Positions 1-9,139 are shown, counted from the first letter of the stretch. The stretch is 64,000 nt of DNA from Limnobacter olei (GCF_029087225.1 NZ_JARFJD010000016.1:1-64000), one strand, 5' to 3'. Notes: a model not told the origin generated them from the sequence alone. A program made the numbers and translations.

Positions 1-19
1 TTTCAACCAGAATACGCAT
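1..19 (-). CDS. Possible 5' end of a divergent gene, cut by the window edge
   Basis: On the minus strand an ATG at 19 opens a frame reading MRILVE before the window ends, with a GGAGG at 36-32, 12 nt upstream. The first residues resemble the start of OmpR-type response regulators, but six codons cannot identify a family. A TTG at 24-22 in another frame lies closer to the GGAGG, so even the frame is uncertain. The repeats at 220-304 would fit autoregulation of such a gene; that is inference. Confidence 0.25.
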
Positions 20-219
20 TTCAAATGAAGACCTCCAAGCTTCTAGGCGTAACCATGATGAACAGTTGAGGCTTAACGGCCAGCTACAAACCCAGTTAAG
101 GCACCTACAATCTAAGATCAGCGAAAAATCACCAAAACAACAGATCCGAAAACCCCGCACTACAAAGCAAACGACAGACTAATATTTGCTCGGTGTCCTA
201 TCCTGAGGTAGGCTAGAGG

Positions 220-304
220 GTTACAAAAAATATTTCTTCTTTACAGATTTAATCGAAATAAATCAGCTCTTTACAGTTTTATACAAAAGATCGTTACAGT
301 TTTA
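220..304. repeat. Cluster of TTACA(G) direct repeats
   Basis: TTACA occurs at 221, 241, 271 and 294, all in the same orientation. The copies at 271-281 and 294-304 share an exact 11-mer (TTACAGTTTTA) and the one at 241-251 differs by one base. The outer two read GTTACA, which resembles the OmpR half-site of enterobacteria. Multiple direct repeats upstream of a promoter suggest a transcription-factor array; the factor is unknown. Confidence 0.45.
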
Positions 305-352
305 GTAGAACAGTCGGCTTTGCTTCTGTAGGAGAACTTGAAAATATATAAG

Positions 353-381
353 TTGACATAATACAAATTATGCGACAATTA
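353..381 (+). promoter_or_regulatory. Candidate sigma70 promoter
   Basis: A perfect TTGACA (353-358) is followed after 17 nt by CAATTA (376-381), a weak -10. It points towards the small ORF at 497 and the receptor gene at 735. The -10 match is poor, so the exact element is uncertain. Confidence 0.4.
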
Positions 382-496
382 GATTGAACTAAGAAGGGTT
401 ACCCAGAGTGACCCCCACCAATACTGGCGATGCTCTCCGGTCAGTAATCGCCGAAAAAGTACATAGGTTGGTTCGCTTTTATCTGAGGCTATTCTT

Positions 497-631
497 ATGT
501 ACAAATTCATGTTCCTCGCTTTTGTGGTTTGCGCCGTGTATCCCGACTGGCCCATCGAAGCTGTTGCTGCTGGTCAGGACATTATCCAGGGCTTTCAATC
601 CAAAGTAATTGTGGTTGGCCAAAACATGTAA
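497..631 (+). CDS. Candidate 44-residue small protein
   Basis: ATG at 497 is preceded by TGAGG at 484-488, an 8-nt spacing good for a ribosome binding site, and the frame runs to TAA at 629-631. The product begins MYKFMFLAFVVCAVYP, a hydrophobic stretch of membrane or signal-peptide type, followed by a more polar half. It lies between a promoter candidate and the receptor gene and is followed by a short hairpin (635-656). No family is recognised. It may be a leader peptide, a small membrane protein or chance. Confidence 0.35.
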   Translation: MYKFMFLAFVVCAVYPDWPIEAVAAGQDIIQGFQSKVIVVGQNM

Positions 632-634
632 ACC

Positions 635-656
635 CCCAAATTGAGGTTGATTTGGG
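635..656 (+). other. Short hairpin after the small ORF
   Basis: CCCAAAT (635-641) pairs with ATTTGGG (650-656) across an 8-nt loop. The following bases (CCTTTGTTG) are only modestly T-rich, so this is at best a weak terminator; it may instead be leader structure of the receptor mRNA. Confidence 0.35.
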
Positions 657-734
657 CCTTTGTTGCAGGCCTTCATCAAGCCTAAGTGTTCGTATGATGT
701 AAAGGTAATTCGACCCTTACGGTATGGAACCTTC

Positions 735-2360
735 ATGTCTACAACTGCCCAAAACGAGCTCAAAGGCCGCAATGCCAGAATGGCCGCCCCTACAACCGCT
801 GTAGAGCGCCTGCTGGACCCTCGAATTCCAATTGTGACCAAAACAGATTTGAAAGGTCGCATTACCTACGCCAACCCTGCCTTTGTCGAAATTTCCGGTT
901 TTACTCTTGAAGAGCTGCTGGGTCAGCCCCACAACGTGGTTCGCCACCCCGACATGCCTCGCGATGCATTCAAAGACCTTTGGGACACCGCGCGCCGGGA
1001 TGAACCATGGAAAGGTCTGGTGAAGAACCGCTGCAAGGATGGTGGCTACTATTGGGTTGATGCTTACGTCACGCCGCTGACGCAAAACGGGGAAAAAATT
1101 GGTTACATGTCGGTGCGCTCCAAGCCCAGCGACACCCAAAAAGCGGAGGTCGAGGCCTTGTACAAAGCAATCAACGCCGGCAGCGCCAGCTTTCCATTCA
1201 CAAAGCCTGCAAAAGGGCGCCCATTCATTGTTGATTTGGCAATCGTCGGTTTTTTGCCAGTAATCATCGCCCTGCTTTCCATGTTCAACATCCCTGCCCT
1301 CAGCTTTGGCAGCGCTGCTGCGTCATTTGTAGCTGCGGCCTTGGGTTTGATGTGGCTGAAAGGCCGTGTTGAACACACCAACAACTCGATGCTGCAAGCC
1401 ATGCGTGCCTTGGCAGAAGGCAATTTCAAGCATGAAATTCCAGAGTCCAGCACACGCGAATTCAACAAGGTGCACACCGCTTTCAAGAGCATGCAAGTGA
1501 ACCTGCGCGCCATTATTGCAGACGTCATTTCCAGTTCATCGGAAGTAAAAAACAATGCGGAGCACCTCAGCCAATTGGCCATTAATTTAATGAGCCGCTC
1601 GAGACAGCAGTCTGACGGCATCAACGGTGTCGCCTCGGCGCTGGAGGAACTCTCGGTGTCTGTTTCGGAAATTTCTGAAGCCACGGGCAAGAGTTCGGCG
1701 CATGCCAAAAACGCCATGGATGTAGTGGACACAGGCGCACAAAGCATGGACAAGTCCACCCAAGCTACTCAGAAAGTGGCACAGGTAGTGCAGGATGCAA
1801 AACAGAACATTGAAGAATTGAACCGCGCTGTGGTGAAGATCAGCAACGTGACCCGCACCATTACCGAGATTGCCGAGAAAACCAACCTGCTGGCACTGAA
1901 TGCTGCCATTGAGGCGGCCAGAGCCGGTGAATCGGGCCGCGGATTCGCTGTGGTGGCCGACGAAGTGCGCAAACTTGCTGAAATGACTCGACAATCGACC
2001 ACGGAAATTTCAGCCACGGTACAAGAAGTTCAAAGCGGCACGAACAAGGGCCTTGAAACCATGGGCCGGGCTGTAGCGGAGGTCAATATTGGCACTACCT
2101 TGATTCTGGAGGCGGGCGAAAGCCTGCAAGCCATCAAAGTGGCTAGCCGTGGTGTTGCCCAATCAGCCAAGGACATTTCAGCCATGCTGGAACAGCAGTC
2201 ACAGGCCTCGCTTGAAGTGGCCAACAGCATGGAGCGCATGAGTGCCCTGACCGAGAGCAACGTGGCTGCGATTAATGATTTGGACAGCGCGGCGAAACAG
2301 CTGGCCTCCACTTCGGGCGACTTGCGCACCTTGGTTAAACATTTTGAGGCAAGCCTTTAG
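735..2360 (+). CDS. PAS-containing methyl-accepting chemotaxis protein (Aer-like)
   Basis: A 541-residue chemoreceptor of the Aer type. Residues about 28-120 form a PAS domain including NVVRHPDMP, a stretch typical of Aer aerotaxis sensors. Residues about 162-212 are a hydrophobic hairpin that anchors the protein in the inner membrane without a periplasmic domain. The rest is the cytoplasmic signalling coiled coil, with the conserved hairpin tip around residues 380-420 ([19 protein letters not shown]). By family it reports redox or oxygen state to CheA/CheW. The frame extends upstream to a TTG at 660, but the ATG at 735 matches the usual start of the family and is preferred. A terminator follows at 2430-2459. 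Confidence 0.92.
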   Translation: MSTTAQNELKGRNARMAAPTTAVERLLDPRIPIVTKTDLKGRITYANPAFVEISGFTLEELLGQPHNVVRHPDMPRDAFKDLWDTARRDEPWKGLVKNRCKDGGYYWVDAYVTPLTQNGEKIGYMSVRSKPSDTQKAEVEALYKAINAGSASFPFTKPAKGRPFIVDLAIVGFLPVIIALLSMFNIPALSFGSAAASFVAAALGLMWLKGRVEHTNNSMLQAMRALAEGNFKHEIPESSTREFNKVHTAFKSMQVNLRAIIADVISSSSEVKNNAEHLSQLAINLMSRSRQQSDGINGVASALEELSVSVSEISEATGKSSAHAKNAMDVVDTGAQSMDKSTQATQKVAQVVQDAKQNIEELNRAVVKISNVTRTITEIAEKTNLLALNAAIEAARAGESGRGFAVVADEVRKLAEMTRQSTTEISATVQEVQSGTNKGLETMGRAVAEVNIGTTLILEAGESLQAIKVASRGVAQSAKDISAMLEQQSQASLEVANSMERMSALTESNVAAINDLDSAAKQLASTSGDLRTLVKHFEASL

Positions 2361-2405
2361 GCACTTTCCAACCGTCGACTTTCACCCGTCAATCAGGCGA
2401 ATGCA

Positions 2406-3080
2406 TTAGTTCGTCTTGTTAGGCTTCAAGGGCGCTGTTCTCAGCGCCCTTTCTTTTTTCATGATTTCGAAAGCCAATTCTTTTCGATTCGCTTTCATGG
2501 CGTAACCTGCCGCGTTATAACCAGCCTGGTTTTTCAAGGCTGGGTTGGCACCCAACTCGAGCAGTATTCGAGCGGCAGCCTCCCTGCCCTCACGTGCAGC
2601 CATCATCAAAGGCGTGGTGTCGTTGGGCGACAGTACATCAATTTTCGCCCCCGACTTTACCAACAATTCAATCGACTCAAGCGAGCCCGACGCTGCCGCA
2701 TTGTGCAACGCCGTCCACTGACCATCACCGCCCTGCTTCGCGCCTTTTTCCAGCAAAGCAGCAACCCACTCGGGCTTGTTCAGCGTACAAGCCACCATCA
2801 GTGGGGTTTCACCGCGGCGATCGGCTTGGTCTGGATTCAATTTGCTGGAAGACAACAACACGCGCACTGCATTGGGCGAGTCTTGCATCATGCCGAAGAC
2901 GATGGCGGGAAAGCCTTGTTCGTTCACTGTGTTGGGGTCCATGCCCCTAAGCAACAACGATTTCAAACGGTATTCATCGTCAAACTTGATTGCCACGAAA
3001 AAGTCTTCGAAAGCACCTGCCAAGGAAACAGCTGGCATGGCGAACAAAAGCAGGCTGCTTACAAACACACGCCGCTTCAA
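2406..3080 (-). CDS. Exported ankyrin-repeat protein
   Basis: A 224-residue protein with a signal peptide (hydrophobic core about residues 5-20, SLAG at the likely cleavage region) and about five ankyrin repeats, seen in motifs such as GETPLMVAC, WTALHNAA and TTPLMMAAREG. Ankyrin repeats mediate protein binding; the partner is unknown, and the signal peptide places it in the periplasm. The first usable start is TTG at 3080, overlapping the TGA of tatD, with GGAG about 9 nt upstream; this indicates translational coupling. It is the last gene of the mltG-tmk-holB-pilZ-tatD run. Confidence 0.85.
   Translation of the reverse strand: MKRRVFVSSLLLFAMPAVSLAGAFEDFFVAIKFDDEYRLKSLLLRGMDPNTVNEQGFPAIVFGMMQDSPNAVRVLLSSSKLNPDQADRRGETPLMVACTLNKPEWVAALLEKGAKQGGDGQWTALHNAAASGSLESIELLVKSGAKIDVLSPNDTTPLMMAAREGREAAARILLELGANPALKNQAGYNAAGYAMKANRKELAFEIMKKERALRTAPLKPNKTN
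2430..2459 (+). terminator. Rho-independent terminator for the chemoreceptor gene, inside the convergent gene
   Basis: GGGCGCTG (2430-2437), a TTCT loop, CAGCGCCC (2442-2449), then TTTCTTTTTT. The orientation fits the plus-strand receptor gene ending at 2360. It lies within the 3' coding end of the minus-strand ankyrin gene, so the same bases serve as codons on the other strand. Confidence 0.85.
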
Positions 3081-3862
3081 ACCGCGGCCACTCCGGTTTG
3101 TGCAAATCCAAACAAACGATCAAAGTTGGCAGATGTTTGAATGCCAATTTCTTCTACTGCAACGCCCCTCTCTTGCGCAATCACTTTGGCCACATGGGGC
3201 ACAAAGCTAGGCTCATTGGTTTTGCCCCGATGAGGAACGGGTGCAAGGTAAGGCGAGTCAGTTTCGATCAGGATTCTATCCATGGGTGCAAATTTGGCCA
3301 CCTCACGAAGGTCGGCTGCATTCTTGAAACTGACAATGCCCGAGAATGACAAATACATGCCCAAATCAAGCGCTTTACGCGCAAAATCGAGTGACTCGGT
3401 GAAGCAGTGAATAATGCCACCACAGCCTTGCACGTTTTCTTCGGCAAGAATTTTCAAGGTGTCATCACCTGCGGCGCGAGTATGCACAATCACGGGCTTT
3501 TTACACACATTGGCTGCACGCAAGTGCACCCTGAAACGTTCACGTTGCCAGTGCAAATCGCCCTTCAGGCGAAAGTAATCCAGACCTGTTTCACCAATGC
3601 CAATCACTTTGGGGTGATCTGCCAGCTCCAGCAGTTTTTCAACGGTGGGTTCGGTAATGTCTTCGTAATCGGGATGCACACCTGCAGTGGCCCACAATTG
3701 CTCGTGGTTTTCGGCCAGCGCCAGCACATTGGGGAAATCTTCAAGTTGAACGGAAATGCACAGGGCTCGGCTTACCTGCGCTGCCTGCATTCGACTCAGA
3801 ATGTCTGGGAGCTGCTCGACCAGACCGGGAAAATCAAGATGACAATGTGAATCAGTAAACAC
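3077..3862 (-). CDS. tatD: TatD family metal-dependent hydrolase (DNase)
   Basis: 261 residues, the usual length of TatD/YcfH proteins, which are metal-dependent nucleases of the amidohydrolase-like TIM-barrel fold. Metal-ligand motifs are visible: SHCHLDF near the N-terminus, GETGLDYF, HTRAAGD, HCFTES and ETDSPYLAP. The start is GTG at 3862, sharing one base with the pilZ stop (TAGTG), so the two are translationally coupled. The holB-pilZ-tatD order is common in betaproteobacteria. Whether it is YcfH or another paralogue cannot be settled by reading. Confidence 0.93.
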   Translation of the reverse strand: MFTDSHCHLDFPGLVEQLPDILSRMQAAQVSRALCISVQLEDFPNVLALAENHEQLWATAGVHPDYEDITEPTVEKLLELADHPKVIGIGETGLDYFRLKGDLHWQRERFRVHLRAANVCKKPVIVHTRAAGDDTLKILAEENVQGCGGIIHCFTESLDFARKALDLGMYLSFSGIVSFKNAADLREVAKFAPMDRILIETDSPYLAPVPHRGKTNEPSFVPHVAKVIAQERGVAVEEIGIQTSANFDRLFGFAQTGVAAV

Positions 3863-4245
3863 TACAAGGTTGCTGTTTTTTTCATGGAATTTTGCATTTT
3901 ACCAATCATTTGCTCGATTGCCACCCGCACGCCTTCCCCACTGTCGTCTTTCGGGAACTGCACGCCAATGCCCTGCGTTTTGTCACCACGCGCATTTGCA
4001 CCACAAATCCACACCACTTTGCCGTTGATGGGAAACTTTTTGGCTTCCTCGCCCACAGTCAGCAACACGAACACCGGATCACCCAGATTGTATTCCTTGT
4101 CGCTTTCCACAAACACACCACCGCCTTTGATGAAAGGCATGTACAGGTTGGCTGCCGTATTTTTGTCACCCAGGGTCAAAGAAAGCATCCATGGGCGGCT
4201 GGCTTCCTTGTTACTGCGCGGGTTATTCATCAAGTTACTGGTCAT
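3862..4245 (-). CDS. pilZ: Type IV pilus PilZ-domain protein
   Basis: A 127-residue single-domain PilZ protein. The segment MPFIKGGGVFVES is the hallmark of the pilus-biogenesis PilZ subgroup. It lacks the RxxxR and D/NxSxxG motifs that bind cyclic di-GMP in canonical PilZ domains, so it probably acts through protein contacts (PilB/FimX-type partners in other species). No pilus structural genes are in this window. It sits between holB and tatD. Confidence 0.9.
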   Translation of the reverse strand: MTSNLMNNPRSNKEASRPWMLSLTLGDKNTAANLYMPFIKGGGVFVESDKEYNLGDPVFVLLTVGEEAKKFPINGKVVWICGANARGDKTQGIGVQFPKDDSGEGVRVAIEQMIGKMQNSMKKTATL

Positions 4246-4281
4246 GGCGTGTGCTGTCCGTAAAGAGAATTCTTCAATGAA

Positions 4282-5277
4282 TTACTTCGTTAAATTTTGC
4301 CACTGTTGCCCCACATACTCTAGCGCCAAACGGGGGTTAATAGGATGATTTGCCAAGTGAAATTCTTTCTGTAAATTTTGATAAAGCTGACTGAAACGCT
4401 CAATGCCAATCGATTTCACCCACATGAGTTTGGGTGACAACCAGGGAAAATTGGTGGCTTTCAAGCCATGGGCTTGTGCAACACAGTCACTACACAAGCG
4501 CATGGCCAGCTCAAGCACCGTGGGCAAACCCACTTTCTCAAGCCCGGCTGGCGGGTTGGCGTGCTGGTCAGGGTTGGCAAGCCACTCCAGAAACTTCTTG
4601 CGCAAATCAAGTTGGTCTGCTGCTGTTTGTGCCAGACTGAGTGCCTCAAAAGGATCGTTCATGGCAACACCCAAAGCCACATCTGGCTGCTGCACACCTT
4701 GCGTTTCCAGCCAGGCCAGGCATTCAGAAATAGCGGGCATGGGCATGGTTAATTCCTGGCAACGCGAACGAATAGTGGGCAGCAGTTTGTCTATACGACT
4801 GCCCACCAGCACAAACCGAAGACCATTGGCTGGCTCTTCCAGCGTTTTTAGCAGCGCATTGGCCGTGTTGGCGTTCATGTTGTCAAATGGATAAACCACC
4901 ACGTAACGGGAAGCGCCACGGCTGGATGCGGTGTTGAAATAGTTTTGCAGGTCCCGCACATCATCAATTCGAATATCCTGACTGGGTTTAACACCCGTTT
5001 TTACTTCCACATTGAAACCCAATTCAAGCGCAGCGGCCTGTGGCATCAAATAGCGCAAATCCGGGTGATTGCCCGCCACACGCATGTGGCACCCCGGGCA
5101 TTGCAGGCAAGGCTTGTTGCCAGTTGGGGCTTCGCAAAGCAATTCGGCCAAGTGCTGACCCACCAACTCGTAAAGCCCTTTGGGCTGGTGACCATGCACC
5201 AAAATCGGCGCCGTGGTGGCTTGCATCAAATTGCCCAACTGCGCCCGGGCGCGCAACAACCAGCTGGCGGTACTCAT
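4282..5277 (-). CDS. holB: DNA polymerase III subunit delta prime
   Basis: 331 residues, clamp-loader subunit of the replicative polymerase. The N-terminal AAA-like domain has the four-cysteine zinc site (C near residue 48, then CLQCPGCH) and the sensor-type segment TLEEPANGLRFVLVG. The Walker A motif is degenerate, as is normal for delta prime, which does not hydrolyse ATP. The ATG overlaps the tmk stop by 4 nt (ATGA). Confidence 0.93.
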   Translation of the reverse strand: MSTASWLLRARAQLGNLMQATTAPILVHGHQPKGLYELVGQHLAELLCEAPTGNKPCLQCPGCHMRVAGNHPDLRYLMPQAAALELGFNVEVKTGVKPSQDIRIDDVRDLQNYFNTASSRGASRYVVVYPFDNMNANTANALLKTLEEPANGLRFVLVGSRIDKLLPTIRSRCQELTMPMPAISECLAWLETQGVQQPDVALGVAMNDPFEALSLAQTAADQLDLRKKFLEWLANPDQHANPPAGLEKVGLPTVLELAMRLCSDCVAQAHGLKATNFPWLSPKLMWVKSIGIERFSQLYQNLQKEFHLANHPINPRLALEYVGQQWQNLTK

Positions 5278-5924
5278 GCCAAACCCAGGTTTAAATGGGT
5301 CCGCATGAACTTGTCGAGTTCAGCCAACACGGTTTCACCCACTTCCGCTTCAGGAGGCTGGGCATCGATCAGGCGAATTCGGCGTGGATTCAACTGCGAG
5401 CGCTTGATAAAACCCGCGCGCACTGCTTCAAAATAACTCGTCGGTTTTTCTTCAAATTTGTCGCTAGCGCCCGCCCTGCCCTGAATTCGGCTTTGCGATA
5501 CGGCAATGGGTAAATCAAACAAAAAGGTCAATGTGGGCTCGAACCCCTGCAAGGCCCACTTGCTCAATTGTTGACAGTCTTCCCAACTGGCACCGCCCGC
5601 CCCGGCCTGGTAAGCGAAACTGCTGTCTTCAAACCGGTCAGTAATAACCCACACACCGCGATCCAGAGCGGGCTGAATGGTTTCAACCATGTGTTGTCTG
5701 CGTGCGGCGTACATTAGCAGCAACTCGGTGTTCACATCCATGTCATGGTGCAACACCAGTTCGCGAATGGCCTCGCCCACGGGTGTTCCACCAGGCTCAC
5801 GGGTTTGCAGGCATTCAAAACCCAAATCTTCCAGGCGTGCTTTAACCCGCGCAATGTGCGACGACTTTCCCGCGCCGTCCACGCCTTCAAAACTGATCAG
5901 GTAACCTTGCTTCTGCTTTTTCAT
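5274..5924 (-). CDS. tmk: Thymidylate kinase
   Basis: Phosphorylates dTMP to dTDP. From ATG 5924 the protein has 216 residues, normal for the family. It has the P-loop FEGVDGAGKSS, the DR(F/Y) motif TDRFEDSSFAYQ and the LID region RIQGRAGASDKFEE. A longer frame opens at 5975 but would overlap mltG by 44 nt and adds a glycine/asparagine-rich stretch unlike the family; the start at 5924, 8 nt after the mltG stop, is preferred. The gene overlaps holB by 4 nt. Confidence 0.93.
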   Translation of the reverse strand: MKKQKQGYLISFEGVDGAGKSSHIARVKARLEDLGFECLQTREPGGTPVGEAIRELVLHHDMDVNTELLLMYAARRQHMVETIQPALDRGVWVITDRFEDSSFAYQAGAGGASWEDCQQLSKWALQGFEPTLTFLFDLPIAVSQSRIQGRAGASDKFEEKPTSYFEAVRAGFIKRSQLNPRRIRLIDAQPPEAEVGETVLAELDKFMRTHLNLGLA

Positions 5925-5931
5925 CTCGCCG

Positions 5932-6975
5932 TCACCGCCCAAGTTGGAATTTCCGTACAGCATTGTTGTGCTCATTCAGATTCTTGCTGAAATAACTGCC
6001 GCCGTCACCCTTGGCTACGAAATAAAAGTAAGGCGTTTTGTCAGGGTTTACCGCTGCATACAAGGCAGCTTTGCCGGGGTTTGAAATGGGTGTTGGAGGC
6101 AAGCCTGCCCGGGTGTAACTGTTGTAAGGCGTGTCAGTTTGAAGGTGTTTGCGGGTCAAATTGCCATCAAATTCCTCACCCACACCATAAATTACTGTGG
6201 GGTCGGTTTGCAGCAACATGCCCACTCGCAATCGGTTAACAAAAACACTTGCCACCTTGCCTCGGTCGCTGGCCAAACCAGTTTCTTTCTCCACGATCGA
6301 GGCCATTTTCAAAGCGTCGTAAGGCGTTTTCAAAGGTGTTTGGGGATCGCGTTGCGCCCAAGCCTTATCAAGCTCTACTTGCTGCAAACGCACTGCCCTT
6401 TGCAACAATTCGGACAACTTCGAGCCCGGTGAATACTTGTAGGTATCTGGATAAATCCAGCCCTCCAGGCTTGCACCCTCCAGGCCAAATTTTGTAGCAA
6501 TTGCACGGTGGTCCATGCCGGGCAAATCATCAATCAAATCGGGCTGTGCGCGTAACTTTACCAACAAGGCACGCGCGGTTTGCCCTTCCACCAAGGCCAC
6601 GCTGCTTAGCACCCCCTGCCCTTTGCTCAGGTAATCCACCAAACCCAAGGTACTGATTCCCTCAGGAAGATCGTATCTGCCTGCCTTCAGCTGACCCGCA
6701 TTACCGGTTAGCCGTGCAGCCAATACAAACAGATTGGGGCTTACATCCAGGCCCTGCTGGTTCAGTTCATTGGCAATGGCGCGTGCACCCAAACCTGAAC
6801 TTACATGCGCATCCACACGGGGCTGACTGCGGTCTATTGGCATGCTCAAAACAAAGTAAACGCCCACAATAATTGCGGACAGTGTGACAACACTGGCGAT
6901 CACAATTCGTTTGAACCAATGCCAGCCAAACACCGTCTTTTTCGAGTTTTTCTTTGTTTTTTTACCTTTGCGCAC
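5932..6975 (-). CDS. mltG: Endolytic peptidoglycan transglycosylase MltG (YceG)
   Basis: 347 residues. A basic N-terminus is followed by one membrane helix (about residues 26-46) and then a periplasmic LysM-like region and the YceG catalytic domain. The conserved segments EGWIYPDTYKY, SIVEKETGLASDRGKVASVF and LLQTDPTVIYG contain the catalytic glutamate (VEKE). MltG cuts nascent glycan strands and sets their length. The start is GTG at 6975 with AAGGTG about 10 nt upstream. mltG-tmk-holB is a common gene order. ygfZ is divergent. Confidence 0.94.
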   Translation of the reverse strand: MRKGKKTKKNSKKTVFGWHWFKRIVIASVVTLSAIIVGVYFVLSMPIDRSQPRVDAHVSSGLGARAIANELNQQGLDVSPNLFVLAARLTGNAGQLKAGRYDLPEGISTLGLVDYLSKGQGVLSSVALVEGQTARALLVKLRAQPDLIDDLPGMDHRAIATKFGLEGASLEGWIYPDTYKYSPGSKLSELLQRAVRLQQVELDKAWAQRDPQTPLKTPYDALKMASIVEKETGLASDRGKVASVFVNRLRVGMLLQTDPTVIYGVGEEFDGNLTRKHLQTDTPYNSYTRAGLPPTPISNPGKAALYAAVNPDKTPYFYFVAKGDGGSYFSKNLNEHNNAVRKFQLGR

Positions 6976-7116
6976 GACTTTGCTTCACCTTGGGTTGTTG
7001 GAAGGCGAGACCTTACCAGAAGCCACTACAATGTGGAGATTGCCGTTCATGATAGCGGGAAAGTTTTTCCGTGACTTATCGGCACCGTTTGTTTTTTTGT
7101 TACCAAGGATTTGAGC

Positions 7117-8016
7117 ATGTCTGCACAGTTTTTATCGCGTTGGGGTGTCATTGGCGTGGACGGAGACGACGCAGTGACCTTTCTTCAATCACAACTCAGC
7201 AACGACGTTGCAGGCATGGCTGAAAGCCAGCTGCGCATGGCGGGCCTGTGCACTGCAAAAGGCCGCTTGCTGGGTAGCTTTTTTGTATTGCGTCAGGGCA
7301 AGCAGGTGTTTTTGGTATGCCGCAAAGAAACCATTGCAGCCTTGGTTAAGCGCTTGAGCATGTTTGTATTGCGCAGCAAATGCAAAGTACGCGACTGCAC
7401 AGATGATTATCAACTCGCTTTCTTGCCTGGTTCGGGGCTCACCTCGCCCATGCGGGTTCAGTGGGATGAACAAGGAAACGCCACAGCCAGCCTGCGCGTG
7501 TTGAGCGGCACAACACCTGGTTTTCAGCTTGTCGCCGGCAACGGACAAACCGAACAATCCAGCGCCGATGATCAATTCGAGTTTGTCCTGCAGCAACTAG
7601 GCATTGCTTATGTGTCACAACCCACTGTTGAAATGTTTATTCCACAAGCCATTAATTTCGACTTGGTCGGTGGTGTCAGTTTTAGCAAGGGTTGCTACCC
7701 CGGCCAGGAAATTGTGGCCAGAAGCCACTACCTGGGCAAGGTCAAGCGACGCGTGTTTCAAGCCACGGCAACAGGCTCTTTAACCGTTACCGCAGGGCAG
7801 GATGTTTGGCTTGCCGGAAAGGAAAACGAACCAGCAGGTGCCGTAGCCACTGCGGTGAACTTAAATGGTCAACAGCATTTGCTGGTTGAACTGCCAGTGG
7901 ACGACGCAGAGCAAAGCGGTGCCGCTTTCTGCATCAAAAACGAGGCAGGTTCGATTGCACTGAATATTCAGCCACCCCCCTATGATGTGCATCAAAAAGG
8001 CAACGTATTTGAATGA
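7117..8016 (+). CDS. ygfZ: YgfZ/GcvT-domain folate-binding protein
   Basis: 299 residues from ATG 7117 with AAGGA 7 nt upstream; an in-frame TTG at 7111 is less likely. The family signature KGCYPGQEIVAR is present (residues about 190-201) and continues into SHYLGKVKRR. YgfZ is a GcvT-like folate-binding protein that helps maintain or repair certain Fe-S enzymes such as MiaB; its cysteine in the signature is required in E. coli. It is divergent from mltG and its stop overlaps the next start (ATGA). Confidence 0.93.
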   Translation: MSAQFLSRWGVIGVDGDDAVTFLQSQLSNDVAGMAESQLRMAGLCTAKGRLLGSFFVLRQGKQVFLVCRKETIAALVKRLSMFVLRSKCKVRDCTDDYQLAFLPGSGLTSPMRVQWDEQGNATASLRVLSGTTPGFQLVAGNGQTEQSSADDQFEFVLQQLGIAYVSQPTVEMFIPQAINFDLVGGVSFSKGCYPGQEIVARSHYLGKVKRRVFQATATGSLTVTAGQDVWLAGKENEPAGAVATAVNLNGQQHLLVELPVDDAEQSGAAFCIKNEAGSIALNIQPPPYDVHQKGNVFE

Positions 8017-8330
8017 ATCGCCAGCTATTCATTTACTACCGAATACCCAAAGCCGACATTGCCTTGGGTTTGCAATGCGCCAGGCACATGGCAGCTTGTT
8101 TAAAAGAACAGGGCTTGGGCCACAGCCAGCTGTTTCAGCGTGAAGAAGCGGGCAAACCCTACTTCACCTTGATGGAAGTGATTCACCCTGCGTATAAACA
8201 CTCCTCTTGTCACGCAGCATTCATCGAGACACTGGAGCAGCTTGCCAAATCTTGTTTTGCTGGTTTGCCAAGTTTGCCCAGCCGCCATATCGAATTGTTC
8301 AGTGAGGTTGATAGTGGAGTGAAAGAGTAA
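8013..8330 (+). CDS. DUF4936 family protein
   Basis: A 105-residue protein beginning MNRQLFIYYRIPKAD, in the style of the DUF4936 family that accompanies ygfZ in Burkholderiales. It overlaps ygfZ by 4 nt and shares one base with the next gene (TAATG), so it belongs to a three-gene operon. No catalytic motif is visible and its function is unknown. Confidence 0.8.
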   Translation: MNRQLFIYYRIPKADIALGLQCARHMAACLKEQGLGHSQLFQREEAGKPYFTLMEVIHPAYKHSSCHAAFIETLEQLAKSCFAGLPSLPSRHIELFSEVDSGVKE

Positions 8331-9139
8331 TGTGCCTGGCCGTGCTCGCAATTCACGCACACCCTGACTATCCCTTTATTTGTCTGGCCAACCGGGATGA
8401 ATTTCACAATCGCCCCACTGCGCCATTGCAGGTTTGGCCAACCTCGTATGGTTCGCTCTGGGCCGGGAAAGACCTGCAATCTGGAGGAACCTGGCTTGGA
8501 ATTGGCAGCCACGCTGAGTTTGCCCTGCTAACCAATGTCAGAAACAGCACATTGAATATGCCCGGCACGGCCCCTTCGCGCGGTCAGTTGGTACTCGATG
8601 CCATTCAAACCGGGACTGCACCCGATGAAGCAAACTCACGTCAGTTTGCAGGTTTTAATTTGATTCACGGCAGCCTGCAAACCCTGAACCTTCACTGCAC
8701 CAGCAACCAGGGCGTCAAACTCAACAATGGGCTCGATTTCACCACCGCATTGCAATCGGGCTTGCACAGCCTGTCCAACGGTTATTTGAATGCACCTTGG
8801 CCAAAATCGCGCCTGTTGAAAACAGGACTGGAAAAAGCAATCGAGGCGAATTGCACAAAGCGCACTTCACTGGCTGCCTTTGAACAAACCTTGTTGGGTT
8901 TGCTCGCCAACACAGAGCTTGCCGAGGATGCTGAGTTGCCAAGCACGGGTGTGCCTTATGAATGGGAAAAAATGTTGTCGGCGGTGAAAATTGTATCGCC
9001 TTTGTACGGCACTCGCTCAAGCGCAGTTATTTTGCTCGATCGCAGCCACACTATTCACTTCACCGAAATTACGCTTGACCCTGCCGGAAATGAAATTGAG
9101 CGACAGAAGTTTGAAATACCCCTGCCGCCCAAGCTTTAG
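8330..9139 (+). CDS. NRDE family protein (TANGO2-like)
   Basis: 269 residues. The N-terminal Cys-2 and the motif CLANRDEFHNRPT define the NRDE/TANGO2 family, which is related in fold to Ntn hydrolases; the bacterial substrate is not established, though heme handling is proposed for some members. It is the last gene of the ygfZ operon and converges with the Dabb gene 12 bp away; no clear terminator lies between them. Confidence 0.88.
   Translation: MCLAVLAIHAHPDYPFICLANRDEFHNRPTAPLQVWPTSYGSLWAGKDLQSGGTWLGIGSHAEFALLTNVRNSTLNMPGTAPSRGQLVLDAIQTGTAPDEANSRQFAGFNLIHGSLQTLNLHCTSNQGVKLNNGLDFTTALQSGLHSLSNGYLNAPWPKSRLLKTGLEKAIEANCTKRTSLAAFEQTLLGLLANTELAEDAELPSTGVPYEWEKMLSAVKIVSPLYGTRSSAVILLDRSHTIHFTEITLDPAGNEIERQKFEIPLPPKL

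Larger units (their letters stand above)
20..496. other. Intergenic regulatory region upstream of the chemotaxis receptor
   Basis: No convincing gene is seen here. The region is AT-rich, contains four TTACA copies (220-304) and a plausible sigma70 promoter (353-381) pointing towards the small ORF at 497 and the receptor gene. If the left-edge gene start is real this is a divergent promoter region. Confidence 0.6.

Noticed and set aside
408-608. 66-residue frame on the plus strand
   Set aside because: Overlaps the better-supported 44-residue frame in another phase, has a distant ribosome site and a composition unlike a protein gene.
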